Assembly (NCBI GenBank): GCA_910585255.1
Contig: CAJUEI010000015.1
Location: forward strand, 1 to 29,418
DNA length: 29,418 nucleotides
DNA from: an uncultured Lachnospiraceae bacterium
GTDB lineage: Bacteria; Bacillota; Clostridia; Lachnospirales; Lachnospiraceae
Direction: 5' to 3'
Every line of letters begins with the position of its first letter. Within the stretch, counting starts at the first letter, position 1. A program made the translations under genes and the position numbers. Positions 1 through 8,408 of this stretch are shown here, one piece after another. A model generated the notes under the pieces. The model was given only the letters and a program-made list of their open reading frames with translations. It was not told the origin of the DNA and ran no database searches.

Positions 1-206
1 ATAACCGGCACGATTCCTGCCTGAAGCATTGCAATATATCCTGCTAGTGAACCAATGGAATTTTCACAAAGTTGAAAAACTAATGTTCTTTTACACTGTT
101 CTTTCCATTCTGTTACAAACTCTTCCAATTCTTCATACCTAATTTGATTTCCATTCTCTTCTATAGCTGCTATAGAACCCATATACTTTTTCAAATCCCA
201 TATCAT
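1..206 (-). CDS. AMP-forming acyl/aminoacyl ligase, N-terminal fragment
   Basis: Only the first 68 codons are in the window; the gene continues past the left edge. The start at 206 (MIWDLKKYMGS) is preceded by GGGAGTG about eight bases upstream. The visible part has the pattern of the N-terminus of adenylate-forming enzymes: a short substrate-domain beginning, then LVFQLCENSIGSLAGYIA and MLQAGIVPV, as in acyl-CoA synthetase and carrier-protein ligase families where a cell-permitting loop precedes the P-loop. The P-loop itself is outside the window. It is the last visible gene of the polysaccharide operon, about 95 bp after the WecD-like acyltransferase gene. Inference: it may activate an acid or amino acid attached to the amino sugar or to the finished polymer. 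The family call is moderately safe; the substrate is unknown. Confidence 0.6.
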   Translation of the reverse strand, partial: MIWDLKKYMGSIAAIEENGNQIRYEELEEFVTEWKEQCKRTLVFQLCENSIGSLAGYIAMLQAGIVPV

Positions 207-301
207 ATTTTCTCACTCCCATTCTTTTTTTATCTACTGTTATCTTTTTCATTTCCATCTTTATTTACATTTATAAAAATAAATGTTCTCTAGCACACTC
301 T

Positions 302-1024
302 CTAAGCATGTCTGATATATACATAAGTAATTTCTTTCATCTGAAATCCACACTCTATATGCATCCTTACAGCATTATAATTATTTGTAGAAATATAAGT
401 AGAAACCATTTTTCCATTTCTTCTTTTTGCTTCCAATAACGGTTTATAAATATAGACTGCCCCAAACACTTTATTTTGATAATCAGGATAAATTCCTGCT
501 AAAAAAGGATAATAACTATCCGATTCTATTTGTTTCAAAATAAAAAAACCTACCGTTTGATTTTTATAAACATATTGAAATAATTCACTTCCTCTATTTT
601 GTTCATCAGAAATCCATCCAATATAACGATTTGCTGCCTGGGCATCTGAAAAATAAGGATCTAAATAAATCCTGTCTGTCTGAAACATTCCTTTTTTAAT
701 CTCTTTAAAAAGATTCTCCTGATCTGCTTTTTCCATAGACCTATATGTAATACTTTTATCGATTCGTTCCATTAATGGAGAAAGTACAACATTCTTTAAA
801 TCATGTGTCACATGAATGGTTGTTTCTATAAAATGAAATCCATTCTTTTCTACCATCCACATCATATCTATCATTCCCGCCGGAATTTTTATTACTTGAT
901 AATCTGTCTCCAATTTTTTTAATACAAATTCTACATCCTCTTTTTTATCACCATTCTCGATCAAAATCTCAGTAGTATCTACTCCTAAATTTCTTTTCTC
1001 CCAAAATGCATCTACTACTTTCAT
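302..1024 (-). CDS. GNAT N-acyltransferase, WecD-like (TDP-Fuc4N acetyltransferase type)
   Basis: This 240-residue protein has a C-terminal GNAT fold. The acyl-CoA loop pattern is seen in IYPDYQNKVFGAVY, followed by STNNYNAVRMHIECGF, the usual N-x-x-A...GF ending. The start WEKRNLGVDTTEI and the middle TDRIYLDPYFSD...RYIGWI resemble WecD/RffC, which acetylates TDP-4-amino-4,6-dideoxygalactose in enterobacterial common antigen synthesis. The wecE homologue three genes' length upstream makes its product the likely substrate. Translation is coupled: the ATG overlaps the stop of the acyltransferase-3 reading frame (ATGA) and is preceded by AAGGAGG seven bases upstream. This site lies in the distal frame, so the gene may still be translated on its own when the upstream gene is out of frame. 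The donor could be something other than acetyl-CoA, given the ligase gene next door. Confidence 0.75.
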   Translation of the reverse strand: MKVVDAFWEKRNLGVDTTEILIENGDKKEDVEFVLKKLETDYQVIKIPAGMIDMMWMVEKNGFHFIETTIHVTHDLKNVVLSPLMERIDKSITYRSMEKADQENLFKEIKKGMFQTDRIYLDPYFSDAQAANRYIGWISDEQNRGSELFQYVYKNQTVGFFILKQIESDSYYPFLAGIYPDYQNKVFGAVYIYKPLLEAKRRNGKMVSTYISTNNYNAVRMHIECGFQMKEITYVYIRHA

Positions 1025-1731
1025 CTAGAAACCTCCTTATTTATCCACTTTGTAATTGGTATTTCAATCCTGTAATACATCCATACCGAAACAATAAAAA
1101 CTAATACTGTAAAAAGAATCATAGAACAATAAGTATAATTCGGATGATAATTTATCAAATAAATCAATACTGCAAAAATCGCCATAATTGGAGAATGCCA
1201 CAAATACATTTCATACGAGATACGTCCTAAAATTCCAAAAATCTTACGATTAAATAACCAATTCAATATTTTAGATGTCAGCATCATTATAATAATAGAT
1301 GGATAAATCAAATATACTAAAATCATAGAAAAATTATCATATAACTCATCCGCATCGATTAACCACGCTGCTATACATAAACTCAATACAAAAAAAGAGA
1401 GAGCTTTTATTTTGGATTTTGATAGTTCACTAGACAAAAAATAATTTAAAATAATCCCCCAAAAAAATCCAATATACCCACGTGCAGTACTGCCATTGAA
1501 AAAAGGAAGATTTATACCAAAGCTTCCAATTCCTATCCCTATAAACATTCCCAGCACAAAGAAATAAAATGGTGTTATCTTTTGCTTCTCTGCAAACCAT
1601 ATCATTAACCAATATAATATATAACAAATTAAAAGCACACATAAATACCATGTAGGATTATTCGCTGCTATCCCTATATTAGAAACTACCCCCCCGAATG
1701 AATTAAGAGCAAACTTACAAAAGCTTTCCAT
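1021..1731 (-). CDS. Acyltransferase-3 family, C-terminal part (separated by frameshift)
   Basis: This frame carries the rest of an integral membrane acyltransferase (OafA/WecH/acyltransferase-3 family), with about seven hydrophobic segments. The motif NNPTWYLCVLLICYILYW is the family's usual mid-protein segment, and ISYEMYLWHSPI is its typical late motif. The first ATG of the open frame (1731) has no ribosome binding site, and the first 14 codons are simply the overlapping other frame, so it is not an independent gene. The coding sense picks up after the G run at 1689-1695. Joined to the upstream part it gives 354 residues, the normal family length. Role by family: transfer of an acyl group, usually acetyl, from the cytoplasm to sugars of surface glycans. 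Confidence 0.8.
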   Translation of the reverse strand: MESFCKFALNSFGGVVSNIGIAANNPTWYLCVLLICYILYWLMIWFAEKQKITPFYFFVLGMFIGIGIGSFGINLPFFNGSTARGYIGFFWGIILNYFLSSELSKSKIKALSFFVLSLCIAAWLIDADELYDNFSMILVYLIYPSIIIMMLTSKILNWLFNRKIFGILGRISYEMYLWHSPIMAIFAVLIYLINYHPNYTYCSMILFTVLVFIVSVWMYYRIEIPITKWINKEVSR

Positions 1732-2084
1732 ATTCCTATTATATTATTTTCCCACCAATAGCCTGATAACAGTCTAAAAATCCATGCGGCTATACAAAAT
1801 ACAGTAACTGAAATCATTGCCATAGGATATAAACGGATTATCTTAGTCAATAAAAATTGTCTAAAATTCTGGTTGTTATTATTTTTTTTATGGGCTGACA
1901 TAAAAAATCCCGATAAAATAAAAAATAGTTCTACCAAATAGCCAAAGTAAATTCTTCCACCACAAAAATTAAATTTTGGAAATATCGCCCCTGTCACTTG
2001 CTGATAATGATGAAAAACAATTCCTATTGCCGCAAAAAATTTTAATGCATCTAACGTATAAATTCGATGATTTGATAGTTCCAT
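1686..2084 (-). pseudogene. Acyltransferase-3 family, N-terminal part, frameshifted at a G7 tract
   Basis: The 132-residue reading begins LDALKFFAAIGIVFHHY, the classic start of acyltransferase-3 proteins, where the histidine pair region is thought to be catalytic, and continues LVELFFILSGFFMS. It stops right after seven consecutive Gs (TCG GGG GGG TAG on the minus strand). One extra G, or two fewer, would read through TCG GGG GGG GTA into the distal frame and restore a full-length enzyme. The start is supported by GAGGAG twelve bases upstream of the ATG. The gene is in the polysaccharide operon between wecE and the WecD-like gene. It is either truly off in this genome copy (slipped-strand switching), permanently broken, or an assembly error in a homopolymer; the sequence alone cannot tell. 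Confidence 0.8.
1689..1695 (-). repeat. G7 homopolymer at the frameshift (possible contingency tract)
   Basis: Seven consecutive Gs on the minus strand in an otherwise very AT-rich gene. The two halves of the acyltransferase frame meet exactly here. Tract lengths G8 or G5 give the full-length protein; G7 gives a stop immediately after the tract. Confidence 0.9.
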
Positions 2085-2166
2085 GTTACTTATAATCTCC
2101 TCTTTTTTACAATTGCTTTATCCCATACGTTCTTTACTCTCTAACCCCTTTAAATTTTCCACTTAC

Positions 2167-3294
2167 TTAACAATAAAATCTCATAATTTTACTGCAAATA
2201 TACTCTATCTGATTTTGTCTTAATCCATAATACATAGGCAGTCTTAAAAGTCGTTCACTCTCTCTTGTTGTATAAAGGTCTTCACCTGAAAATCGTCCAA
2301 ACTTTATTCCTGCTGGTGCAGTATGCAGCGGTATATAATGAAACACCGCTAATATCTGATTCTCTTTTAGATATTGTATTAATTTTGTTCTTTCTTTTAT
2401 ATCTTTCGTTTTTATATAAAACATATGAGCATTATGAATACAACCATTTGGTACTACTGGTAATTCAATTTTTTTACTATCCTGAAGGGGTTTTAAATTT
2501 TTATAGTATAAATTCCATAAATTTATTCTTTCTATATTAATTTTATCTGCACATTCTAATTGTGCATAAAGATAAGCCGCATTCATATCACTGGGAAGGT
2601 AAGAAGACCCATAATTTACCCATGTATATTTATCAATTTGTCCTCGAAAAAATTTACTTCGATTGGTTCCCTTTTCACGAATAATCTCAGCATTTTCAAT
2701 ATAATTTTTATCTTGAATAAAAAGTGCTCCTCCTTCTCCCATTGAATAATTTTTTGTTTCATGAAAACTGATACAGCCAAAATCCCCAATTGTACCAAGT
2801 GCTTTTCCCTTATAAGAAGCCATCATTCCTTGTGCGGCATCCTCCACTACTGCCAAATGATACTTCTTCGCAATTTCCATTATCTTATCCATTTCACAGG
2901 CTACTCCTGCATAGTGTACTGGAACAATTGCCTTTGTTTTTTCTGTAATCGCTGCTTCTATTAAATTTTCATCTAGATTCATTGTATCTGGACGAATATC
3001 CACAAAAACAACTTTTGCTCCACGCATTACAAATGCATCTGCAGTAGATACAAATGTATATGCGGGCATAATTACTTCATCTCCTTCTCCTATATTCAAA
3101 AGAATCGCTGCCATTTCCGTTGCATGGGTACAAGACGTTGTTAATAATGCCTTTTTTGTTCCTGTTTTCTCTTCTAACCAATGACTGCACTTCTTTGTAA
3201 ATTCTCCGTCCCCACAAATCTTATGATTTTCAATTGCCTGCTGTATATAATCTTTTTCTTTTCCCGTATATGGTGGTATATTAAAATGAATCAT
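2167..3294 (-). CDS. wecE: TDP-4-amino-4,6-dideoxygalactose transaminase
   Basis: A 375-residue DegT/DnrJ/EryC1/StrS-family PLP aminotransferase, nearly the same length as E. coli WecE (RffA) and similar throughout. Matching blocks include FNIPPYTGKEKDYIQQAI, GDEVIMPAYTFVSTADAF, PVHYAGVACEMD, VVEDAAQG and REKGTNRSKFFRGQIDKYTW. The PLP lysine lies in SFHETKNY, and the glycine-rich loop reads MGEGGA. It converts TDP-4-keto-6-deoxyglucose to TDP-4-amino-4,6-dideoxy-D-galactose using glutamate. The WecD-like acyltransferase downstream would then N-acylate it. The enzymes that make the 4-keto sugar (RmlA, RmlB) are not in this window. The ribosome binding site is weak. It lies 45 bp after the GtrII-type gene and 82 bp before the acyltransferase-3 gene, within one operon. 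Confidence 0.92.
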   Translation of the reverse strand: MIHFNIPPYTGKEKDYIQQAIENHKICGDGEFTKKCSHWLEEKTGTKKALLTTSCTHATEMAAILLNIGEGDEVIMPAYTFVSTADAFVMRGAKVVFVDIRPDTMNLDENLIEAAITEKTKAIVPVHYAGVACEMDKIMEIAKKYHLAVVEDAAQGMMASYKGKALGTIGDFGCISFHETKNYSMGEGGALFIQDKNYIENAEIIREKGTNRSKFFRGQIDKYTWVNYGSSYLPSDMNAAYLYAQLECADKINIERINLWNLYYKNLKPLQDSKKIELPVVPNGCIHNAHMFYIKTKDIKERTKLIQYLKENQILAVFHYIPLHTAPAGIKFGRFSGEDLYTTRESERLLRLPMYYGLRQNQIEYICSKIMRFYC

Positions 3295-3339
3295 TTTTCT
3301 TTTTTAGTTACCTTTCTTATTATTTCTTTTCTCTGCACT

Positions 3340-4893
3340 TTACTCTCCCAGCTTAACAACAAGTGTACCATCAATTATCTGTATGCAACTATTGTCTGGA
3401 AATCTTCCCATATCCCTAAACTCTTTCGTTTCCATTAACTCTCTAATTCTATCCTGCATACCATTGCTATAATAATTTAATTTCACACCACAATATTGCT
3501 CAATATATCTTCCCCAGCCATCACTCACTTCCCATACTCCATCCCATACACCGGATAAATTAAATGTACTTCCTGGACTAATTTCATATAGTTTTTCTGA
3601 TGTAGCAAAATAATTACTATCTAAACTTCCAATAAAACACACCGGCATATTATAATCAAACTCATCTATCATTTCTATCCGATTCAAAAGTCTTACCGCT
3701 AAATTTTTAGATTGAAATGTTGTTTGATTTAATAACATATACCCCGCATTATCAGACATAGCATATGTCCAAATAATAATAACCAGACATAAATAACATA
3801 CTTTTTTTAAAAATGGTATCCAATATGCAGAATACTTCATTTTCTCTAATAATGCCGCTAAAAAAGGAATCACCAGCATAAGTACGTTTAGCATTACAAG
3901 ATATAACTCATATTCAGTAACAATAATCCGAATTGAGAAAAAAGCAATTGGAAGTAAAAATAAAAAAATCAAAATTATTATTTTATTTATTTTAGGTATA
4001 TTGTCTTCCAGAAAAAAATATAAAACTATTATTCCTGCCGCTATTAGACAAATTCCCCATATATATTCTCTTTTCCAATAACTATTATGGATTATTGTAT
4101 TTCCAAAAAAGCTCTCTATAAAATTTAGATATATTACTTTTATACTCTGAAAAAGATGATCTATTGTATTGCTTACACTATAATTACTTCCTCCCCCATA
4201 AATATATGTAACTTTAAAAATTCTGCATAAAGCCTTCCATATTATAATATAAATAAGACATGATACCCCACACAAAATAATATCTTTAAAAAAATATTGT
4301 ATTTCTGTTTTTAATTCATTTCCCTTTATTAATCGAATAAGAAACATTAATACACTTAATCCTGTCAAAATACAAACAGTTGTTTGACCATAGGCAAGAC
4401 AAATCACAGCAATTAAAATGGAAAAAAACATTGCTAAATTCTTTTTTTTATTTATTTTATAAATCATCCAAATAGGAAGAATAGAAAGAGCATAATAAAA
4501 TGTCCCAGAGGTCGAAAAATATATAATAGAATTTGCAACAGCCGGATGTACCTGTAAAGCTATACCAATCAGTACAGATACTATAACTTCTTCTATTTCA
4601 AATAAATCTATAAGTAAAATAGACATACATGCAACTGAAACAATTGTAATAAGTGCAGTTAAAACAGGGGATGTTAAATACCCCCTGAAAAAGGTTAAAA
4701 AATTTACACTCCATCTTCCCTGACTATACTTTTGATACTCTGTTCCCTTCCAAATATTTGCAAAAATAATAGAATCGGCATGCTCTGGCTGCATAATCAT
4801 ATATGCCAAATGTGTCATAAACCCGGCCATTATCGATGCTATAAATGTTACTTTCCACTTCCTTTTATCTAGCATTTTAATACTATCTAACAT
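3340..4893 (-). CDS. GtrII-type membrane glucosyltransferase
   Basis: The 517-residue protein has about ten to eleven hydrophobic segments followed by a C-terminal soluble part of about 110 residues. Near the N-terminus, EHADSIIFANIWKGTEYQ followed shortly by QGRW matches the start of the GtrII glucosyltransferase family (acidic residue near the first loop, then GRW). Family members use a polyprenyl-phosphate sugar outside the membrane to add side-chain residues to a finished or growing glycan. The polyprenyl-phosphate glucose synthase and flippase (GtrB, GtrA) that usually go with it are not in this window. It sits between a GT2 gene and wecE in the same operon. The family call is fairly good; the transferred sugar is inferred only by analogy. 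Confidence 0.75.
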   Translation of the reverse strand: MLDSIKMLDKRKWKVTFIASIMAGFMTHLAYMIMQPEHADSIIFANIWKGTEYQKYSQGRWSVNFLTFFRGYLTSPVLTALITIVSVACMSILLIDLFEIEEVIVSVLIGIALQVHPAVANSIIYFSTSGTFYYALSILPIWMIYKINKKKNLAMFFSILIAVICLAYGQTTVCILTGLSVLMFLIRLIKGNELKTEIQYFFKDIILCGVSCLIYIIIWKALCRIFKVTYIYGGGSNYSVSNTIDHLFQSIKVIYLNFIESFFGNTIIHNSYWKREYIWGICLIAAGIIVLYFFLEDNIPKINKIIILIFLFLLPIAFFSIRIIVTEYELYLVMLNVLMLVIPFLAALLEKMKYSAYWIPFLKKVCYLCLVIIIWTYAMSDNAGYMLLNQTTFQSKNLAVRLLNRIEMIDEFDYNMPVCFIGSLDSNYFATSEKLYEISPGSTFNLSGVWDGVWEVSDGWGRYIEQYCGVKLNYYSNGMQDRIRELMETKEFRDMGRFPDNSCIQIIDGTLVVKLGE

Positions 4894-4964
4894 GTATTTC
4901 CCTTTCTTCTGCCAAAACTAAACTTATCCCTTCACTTTTTGCTTTTATCATTCATTTCTTAATC

Positions 4965-6497
4965 TTACTTATACATTTTTTTCAGCATTTCCAGTTTCCT
5001 GCTTCTCTTTTTCCCTTCTTTCAAATTCTTCTTTTCTTTTCTTTTTAACCAATTCCAATAGATTCCTGGCATATGCAATCTAATCATAGAATACGGAAAG
5101 ATAAACTCTTTTCCTAAATATCGATAAAGAATTAAAATCGTTCTTAAAAAACTGGCATTTCTTTTTAAATCTATTCTCATCTGCCTTATATATTTTTTTC
5201 TAAATTTCTTTTGAATTTTTTCCAATGCATAAAAATGTGTTTGTACTTTAACAATTTGAAGATAATCCAATAACTGCTGATTCTTTGTCGCTTTCATAAA
5301 TCTATCTAAATGTTTAAATATATCAAAATGTACATATAACCGTTCATCATCACAAGCCACATCCTGTCCTGGTCGTTCCAGCCGATAATAATACATATAT
5401 TCAGGAACAGCGATTACTGATTTTGCTTTTGCAAACGTTTCTACTTTAAAAGGCAAATCATCAAACCTTTTTAAATCTTCATAAAAAGAAATTTTATTTT
5501 TTTTCAGAAATTCCTTTCGATAAATTCCCCTCCATATCGCTACACGTGCTCCATAAATCAAAGCACGTATTACCTTTTCATCACAAGTTCCTTCAAAATA
5601 GGGATAACCTAATGCATCTGAAACTTTTTCTACTTGTCCAGAACTCTCATAATACTTATTATACCCACAATAACTAATATCATATTTTCCACTTAATGCA
5701 GCATAAAATAATTTCTTATACATCAAAGGATTGATAAAATCATCCGGATCGACAAATCCTATATATCTTCCCTTTGCTTCTTCCATCCCTTTTTTTCTTG
5801 CAGAAGCACAACCGCCATTTTTTTTATGAATTAATTTGATCCTGGAATCTCTTTTTTGATATTCTTTTATTATTTCAACAGAATTATCAGGTGAACCATC
5901 ATCTACAAATATAAATTCAATATATGGTACATCCCATACTGTTACTGTTTCTATACACTTCTTTAAATATTCTTCTACCTTATATACAGGAAATACGATA
6001 CTAAGCTCTATCTCATATTCCTTCTTTTCCCAATCAATTATACGTATTGCATTATTTTTCTTAATATTCTGTAAAAAAATAAATTCCGAACATACCCGAA
6101 ACTGTTCCCAAATAGAAAAATTATCTGCTTCTGTTTCCCAGATTCTTCCTAAAACCCACTTAGGTTTATATTTTATTAACGATTGAATTGCTTGAAAATA
6201 TACACTGCTGTCAAAAAACACAGCGTCTATTTCTAATTCCTTCTGCATCCCCTTCATATATTCATAAGTACCAGTTATAATTTCGGGAATCTTTGCTTCA
6301 CTGTTCTTTTCTAAATTTCTGCATTGTTTTTTTACATTACATAACAATTCCAGTTTAGAACTATAAAAATAAACTTTAGTAAATTGATGAGAGAAAAAAA
6401 TCGGTACAATTTCTTCGAACGTCTTATCATGTTCCAGTAAAATTAAGATACTTTTTATCTCTTTATATTTATTAATATAATTAATAATTGCTTGCAT
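4965..6497 (-). CDS. GT2 glycosyltransferase with an unrecognised N-terminal domain
   Basis: A 510-residue protein. From about residue 165 it is a standard GT-A family 2 enzyme: ELSIVFPVYKVEEYLKKCIE, then EFIFVDDGSPDNS, NGGCASARKKGMEEAKG and the metal-binding FVDPDDF. The C-terminus is basic, ending in several KR-rich stretches that suggest membrane-surface binding. The first 160 residues (MQAIINYINKYKEIKSILIL...) alternate hydrophobic strands and helices like a small Rossmann-type fold, but I recognise no motif. The gene begins one base after the stop of the preceding GT2 gene, so the two are translationally coupled. Role: transfer of one sugar to the polymer repeat on the cytoplasmic face; donor and acceptor unknown. 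Confidence 0.85.
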   Translation of the reverse strand: MQAIINYINKYKEIKSILILLEHDKTFEEIVPIFFSHQFTKVYFYSSKLELLCNVKKQCRNLEKNSEAKIPEIITGTYEYMKGMQKELEIDAVFFDSSVYFQAIQSLIKYKPKWVLGRIWETEADNFSIWEQFRVCSEFIFLQNIKKNNAIRIIDWEKKEYEIELSIVFPVYKVEEYLKKCIETVTVWDVPYIEFIFVDDGSPDNSVEIIKEYQKRDSRIKLIHKKNGGCASARKKGMEEAKGRYIGFVDPDDFINPLMYKKLFYAALSGKYDISYCGYNKYYESSGQVEKVSDALGYPYFEGTCDEKVIRALIYGARVAIWRGIYRKEFLKKNKISFYEDLKRFDDLPFKVETFAKAKSVIAVPEYMYYYRLERPGQDVACDDERLYVHFDIFKHLDRFMKATKNQQLLDYLQIVKVQTHFYALEKIQKKFRKKYIRQMRIDLKRNASFLRTILILYRYLGKEFIFPYSMIRLHMPGIYWNWLKRKEKKNLKEGKKRSRKLEMLKKMYK

Positions 6498-6498
6498 T

Positions 6499-7545
6499 TT
6501 ATTTTCCTCTTCTTTGTTTCAATTTATTTATCATTTTTACAACAATATCTTTTACTAAATAATCTTCCATTGTCCATTGTAAACAGCTTGTTCTAATAGC
6601 TTTTATAAAATATTTATTTTCAGGACGATATACTTTACAGTACTCCTTTATATATTGTTCAGGAATAGAATGATATAACAAGTATAATTTTCTTATCAGT
6701 CTTTTTCTTGTCGACACATCTGCTACCGTAATACTCCACCTTGAAAAATTAACCATTAAATCCATTGCAATTAAAATAATCTCTTTATCTAAATTATTTC
6801 TTAAAATATATTCAAAGGTCTGTGCAAAAACTTTAATCATATCAAGTCTCCCTTTTCCTGTAGAGGCAGTGATTTGACCACTTGTTCCCGTGCGGTAATA
6901 AAATCCGATATTTTGAATTCCTACACATGATACAGCATGACTCAATAAATAAAAATGGGGATATACATCTTCCCACTTTACTCCTTCTGGAAACGTAAAA
7001 TTTAACTCTTCCAAAAAACTCTTTCTATAAATTCTCCGACATGCATTTACTTCCAAAGAATATATCCTTTTATCAATTTCTGGATTTACGATTCGATTCC
7101 CTTCATAAAAAATTTGATAAAACAAATTTTTATCATACCAATCTCTACAGCCTCCAGTAATATTTTCATAAATAATAGGAAGTGTAAAAAATAGATCGAT
7201 TTGTTTTTCAGAAAATTTCTTTAATTCTTTTTCAAATTCCTCTACATAATTTGGCATAATCCAATCATCACTATCTAAAAACACAAGCCATGGTGTTGTT
7301 ACATATTTCATCCCTGTATTTCTAGCCGCTCCAAGTCCTTTATTTTTCTGATAGACATACTTTATTTTTTTTGGAAAGTTTTCTTTATATTTTTCACATA
7401 TCTCTGTGGTATGTTCATCTGTAGAACCATCATTAACAATAACTACATCATAATTAGGACTTGTCTGGTTCATAATGCTTTCTAAACATTCTACAATATA
7501 ATCTTGTACATTATATGCAGGCACAATAAATGTAACTAAACTCAT
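6499..7545 (-). CDS. GT2 family glycosyltransferase
   Basis: A 348-residue cytoplasmic enzyme with the full GT-A signature at the N-terminus: VTFIVPAYNVQDYIVECLES, YDVVIVNDGSTDEHT, KGLGAARNTGM and the DXD-type FLDSDDW near residue 95. The C-terminal 120 residues are helical and basic, as in many wall-glycan and capsule enzymes. It follows the export ATPase gene by 74 bp and is almost fused to the next GT2 gene, which supports a joint role in building the same repeat unit. Donor sugar cannot be read from the sequence. Confidence 0.88.
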   Translation of the reverse strand: MSLVTFIVPAYNVQDYIVECLESIMNQTSPNYDVVIVNDGSTDEHTTEICEKYKENFPKKIKYVYQKNKGLGAARNTGMKYVTTPWLVFLDSDDWIMPNYVEEFEKELKKFSEKQIDLFFTLPIIYENITGGCRDWYDKNLFYQIFYEGNRIVNPEIDKRIYSLEVNACRRIYRKSFLEELNFTFPEGVKWEDVYPHFYLLSHAVSCVGIQNIGFYYRTGTSGQITASTGKGRLDMIKVFAQTFEYILRNNLDKEIILIAMDLMVNFSRWSITVADVSTRKRLIRKLYLLYHSIPEQYIKEYCKVYRPENKYFIKAIRTSCLQWTMEDYLVKDIVVKMINKLKQRRGK

Positions 7546-7619
7546 AATTTATTTTTCCCTCTTCCATTTTCTATATTTCTGCCAAATAAATTTTAATCTA
7601 TCTTGCTTCATTTCCCTTT

Positions 7620-8363
7620 TTATTTCAATTGTTCTATATAATCCTGACAAACTTTTTCTGCCGTTCCGCTCTGTTTTATCCTGCCTTTTTCTAACCAAAT
7701 AACATTTTTACAAAGATTTTCCACCGATTCAATCGCATGAGATACATATAAAAGTGTTGTTCCGGCTTTTAACATTTCCTTCATCCTTTTTTCACACTTC
7801 TGTTGAAAGGCATAATCTCCCACCGAAAGAACTTCATCCACAATCAAAATATCTGGCTTTACAATAGTGGCTATCGAAAATCCCAATCTTGCTGACATTC
7901 CTGAAGAATAATTTTTAATTGGCATATCCAAAAAATCTTTTAATTCTGCAAACTCTACAATTTCTTCAAAGTGTTTCTGCATATATTTTTTTGAATATCC
8001 CAATACCGCTCCATTTAAGAAGATATTTTCTCTTGCCGTTAGATCTCCGTCAAAACCTGCTCCCAATTCAATCAATGGAGCAATCACTCCTTGTACAGAT
8101 ACTTCTCCCTGAAAAGGTTTTAAAATCCCACAGATTAATTTAAGTAAAGTCGATTTTCCAGAACCATTTGTCCCAATAATTCCCCAAGACTCCCCCTTTC
8201 TTACCTGAAAACAAATATTTTTTAATGCAAGAAATTCCTGAAACATTAATTCCTTCTTTACCAATTTAATAAAATATTCCTTTAAATTATCAATTCGTTC
8301 GGATGCAATATTAAACCGAACGGATGCATCCTGTATTTCTATCAATACTTCCTTTGAAGCCAT
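7620..8363 (-). CDS. Polysaccharide export ABC transporter ATPase (Wzt/TagH type)
   Basis: A 247-residue nucleotide-binding protein with Walker A GTNGSGKSTLL near residue 65, signature NYSSGMSARLGFSIAT near 150, Walker B ILIVDEVLSVGD and the H-loop in LLYVSHAIESV. The YSSGM signature and the LIELGAGFDGDLTARENI block are typical of the O-antigen, capsule and teichoic acid export ATPases (Wzt, KpsT, TagH). It ends straight after the ATPase fold and lacks the C-terminal glycan-binding domain found in chain-length-sensing Wzt proteins, so recognition of a modified chain end is unlikely. It pairs with the permease gene 45 bp upstream. Together they move the undecaprenyl-linked glycan across the membrane. 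Confidence 0.9.
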   Translation of the reverse strand: MASKEVLIEIQDASVRFNIASERIDNLKEYFIKLVKKELMFQEFLALKNICFQVRKGESWGIIGTNGSGKSTLLKLICGILKPFQGEVSVQGVIAPLIELGAGFDGDLTARENIFLNGAVLGYSKKYMQKHFEEIVEFAELKDFLDMPIKNYSSGMSARLGFSIATIVKPDILIVDEVLSVGDYAFQQKCEKRMKEMLKAGTTLLYVSHAIESVENLCKNVIWLEKGRIKQSGTAEKVCQDYIEQLK

Positions 8364-8408
8364 ACTTTTTTATACCTTTCCAATATCCCTTTATTTTTTC
8401 TAATCCTT

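Noticed and set aside
267..286. Inverted repeat ACATTTAT/ATAAATGT after the WecD-like gene
   Set aside because: Eight A/T-dominated pairs without a T run; too weak to call a terminator, and the operon seems to continue into the ligase gene.
1686..1731. Programmed ribosomal frameshifting at the G7 tract to make the full acyltransferase
   Set aside because: A -1 slip on GGGGGGG followed by TAG is conceivable, but I see no clear stimulatory structure or internal Shine-Dalgarno at the needed distance. Tract-length variation or sequencing error is simpler.
7549..7611. A 20-codon frame (MKQDRLKFIWQKYRKWKREK) between the export ATPase and the next GT2 gene
   Set aside because: AAAAGGGAA precedes the ATG too closely for a good site, the peptide has no recognisable family, and a frame this short arises easily by chance. 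It may be a decayed gene tail.
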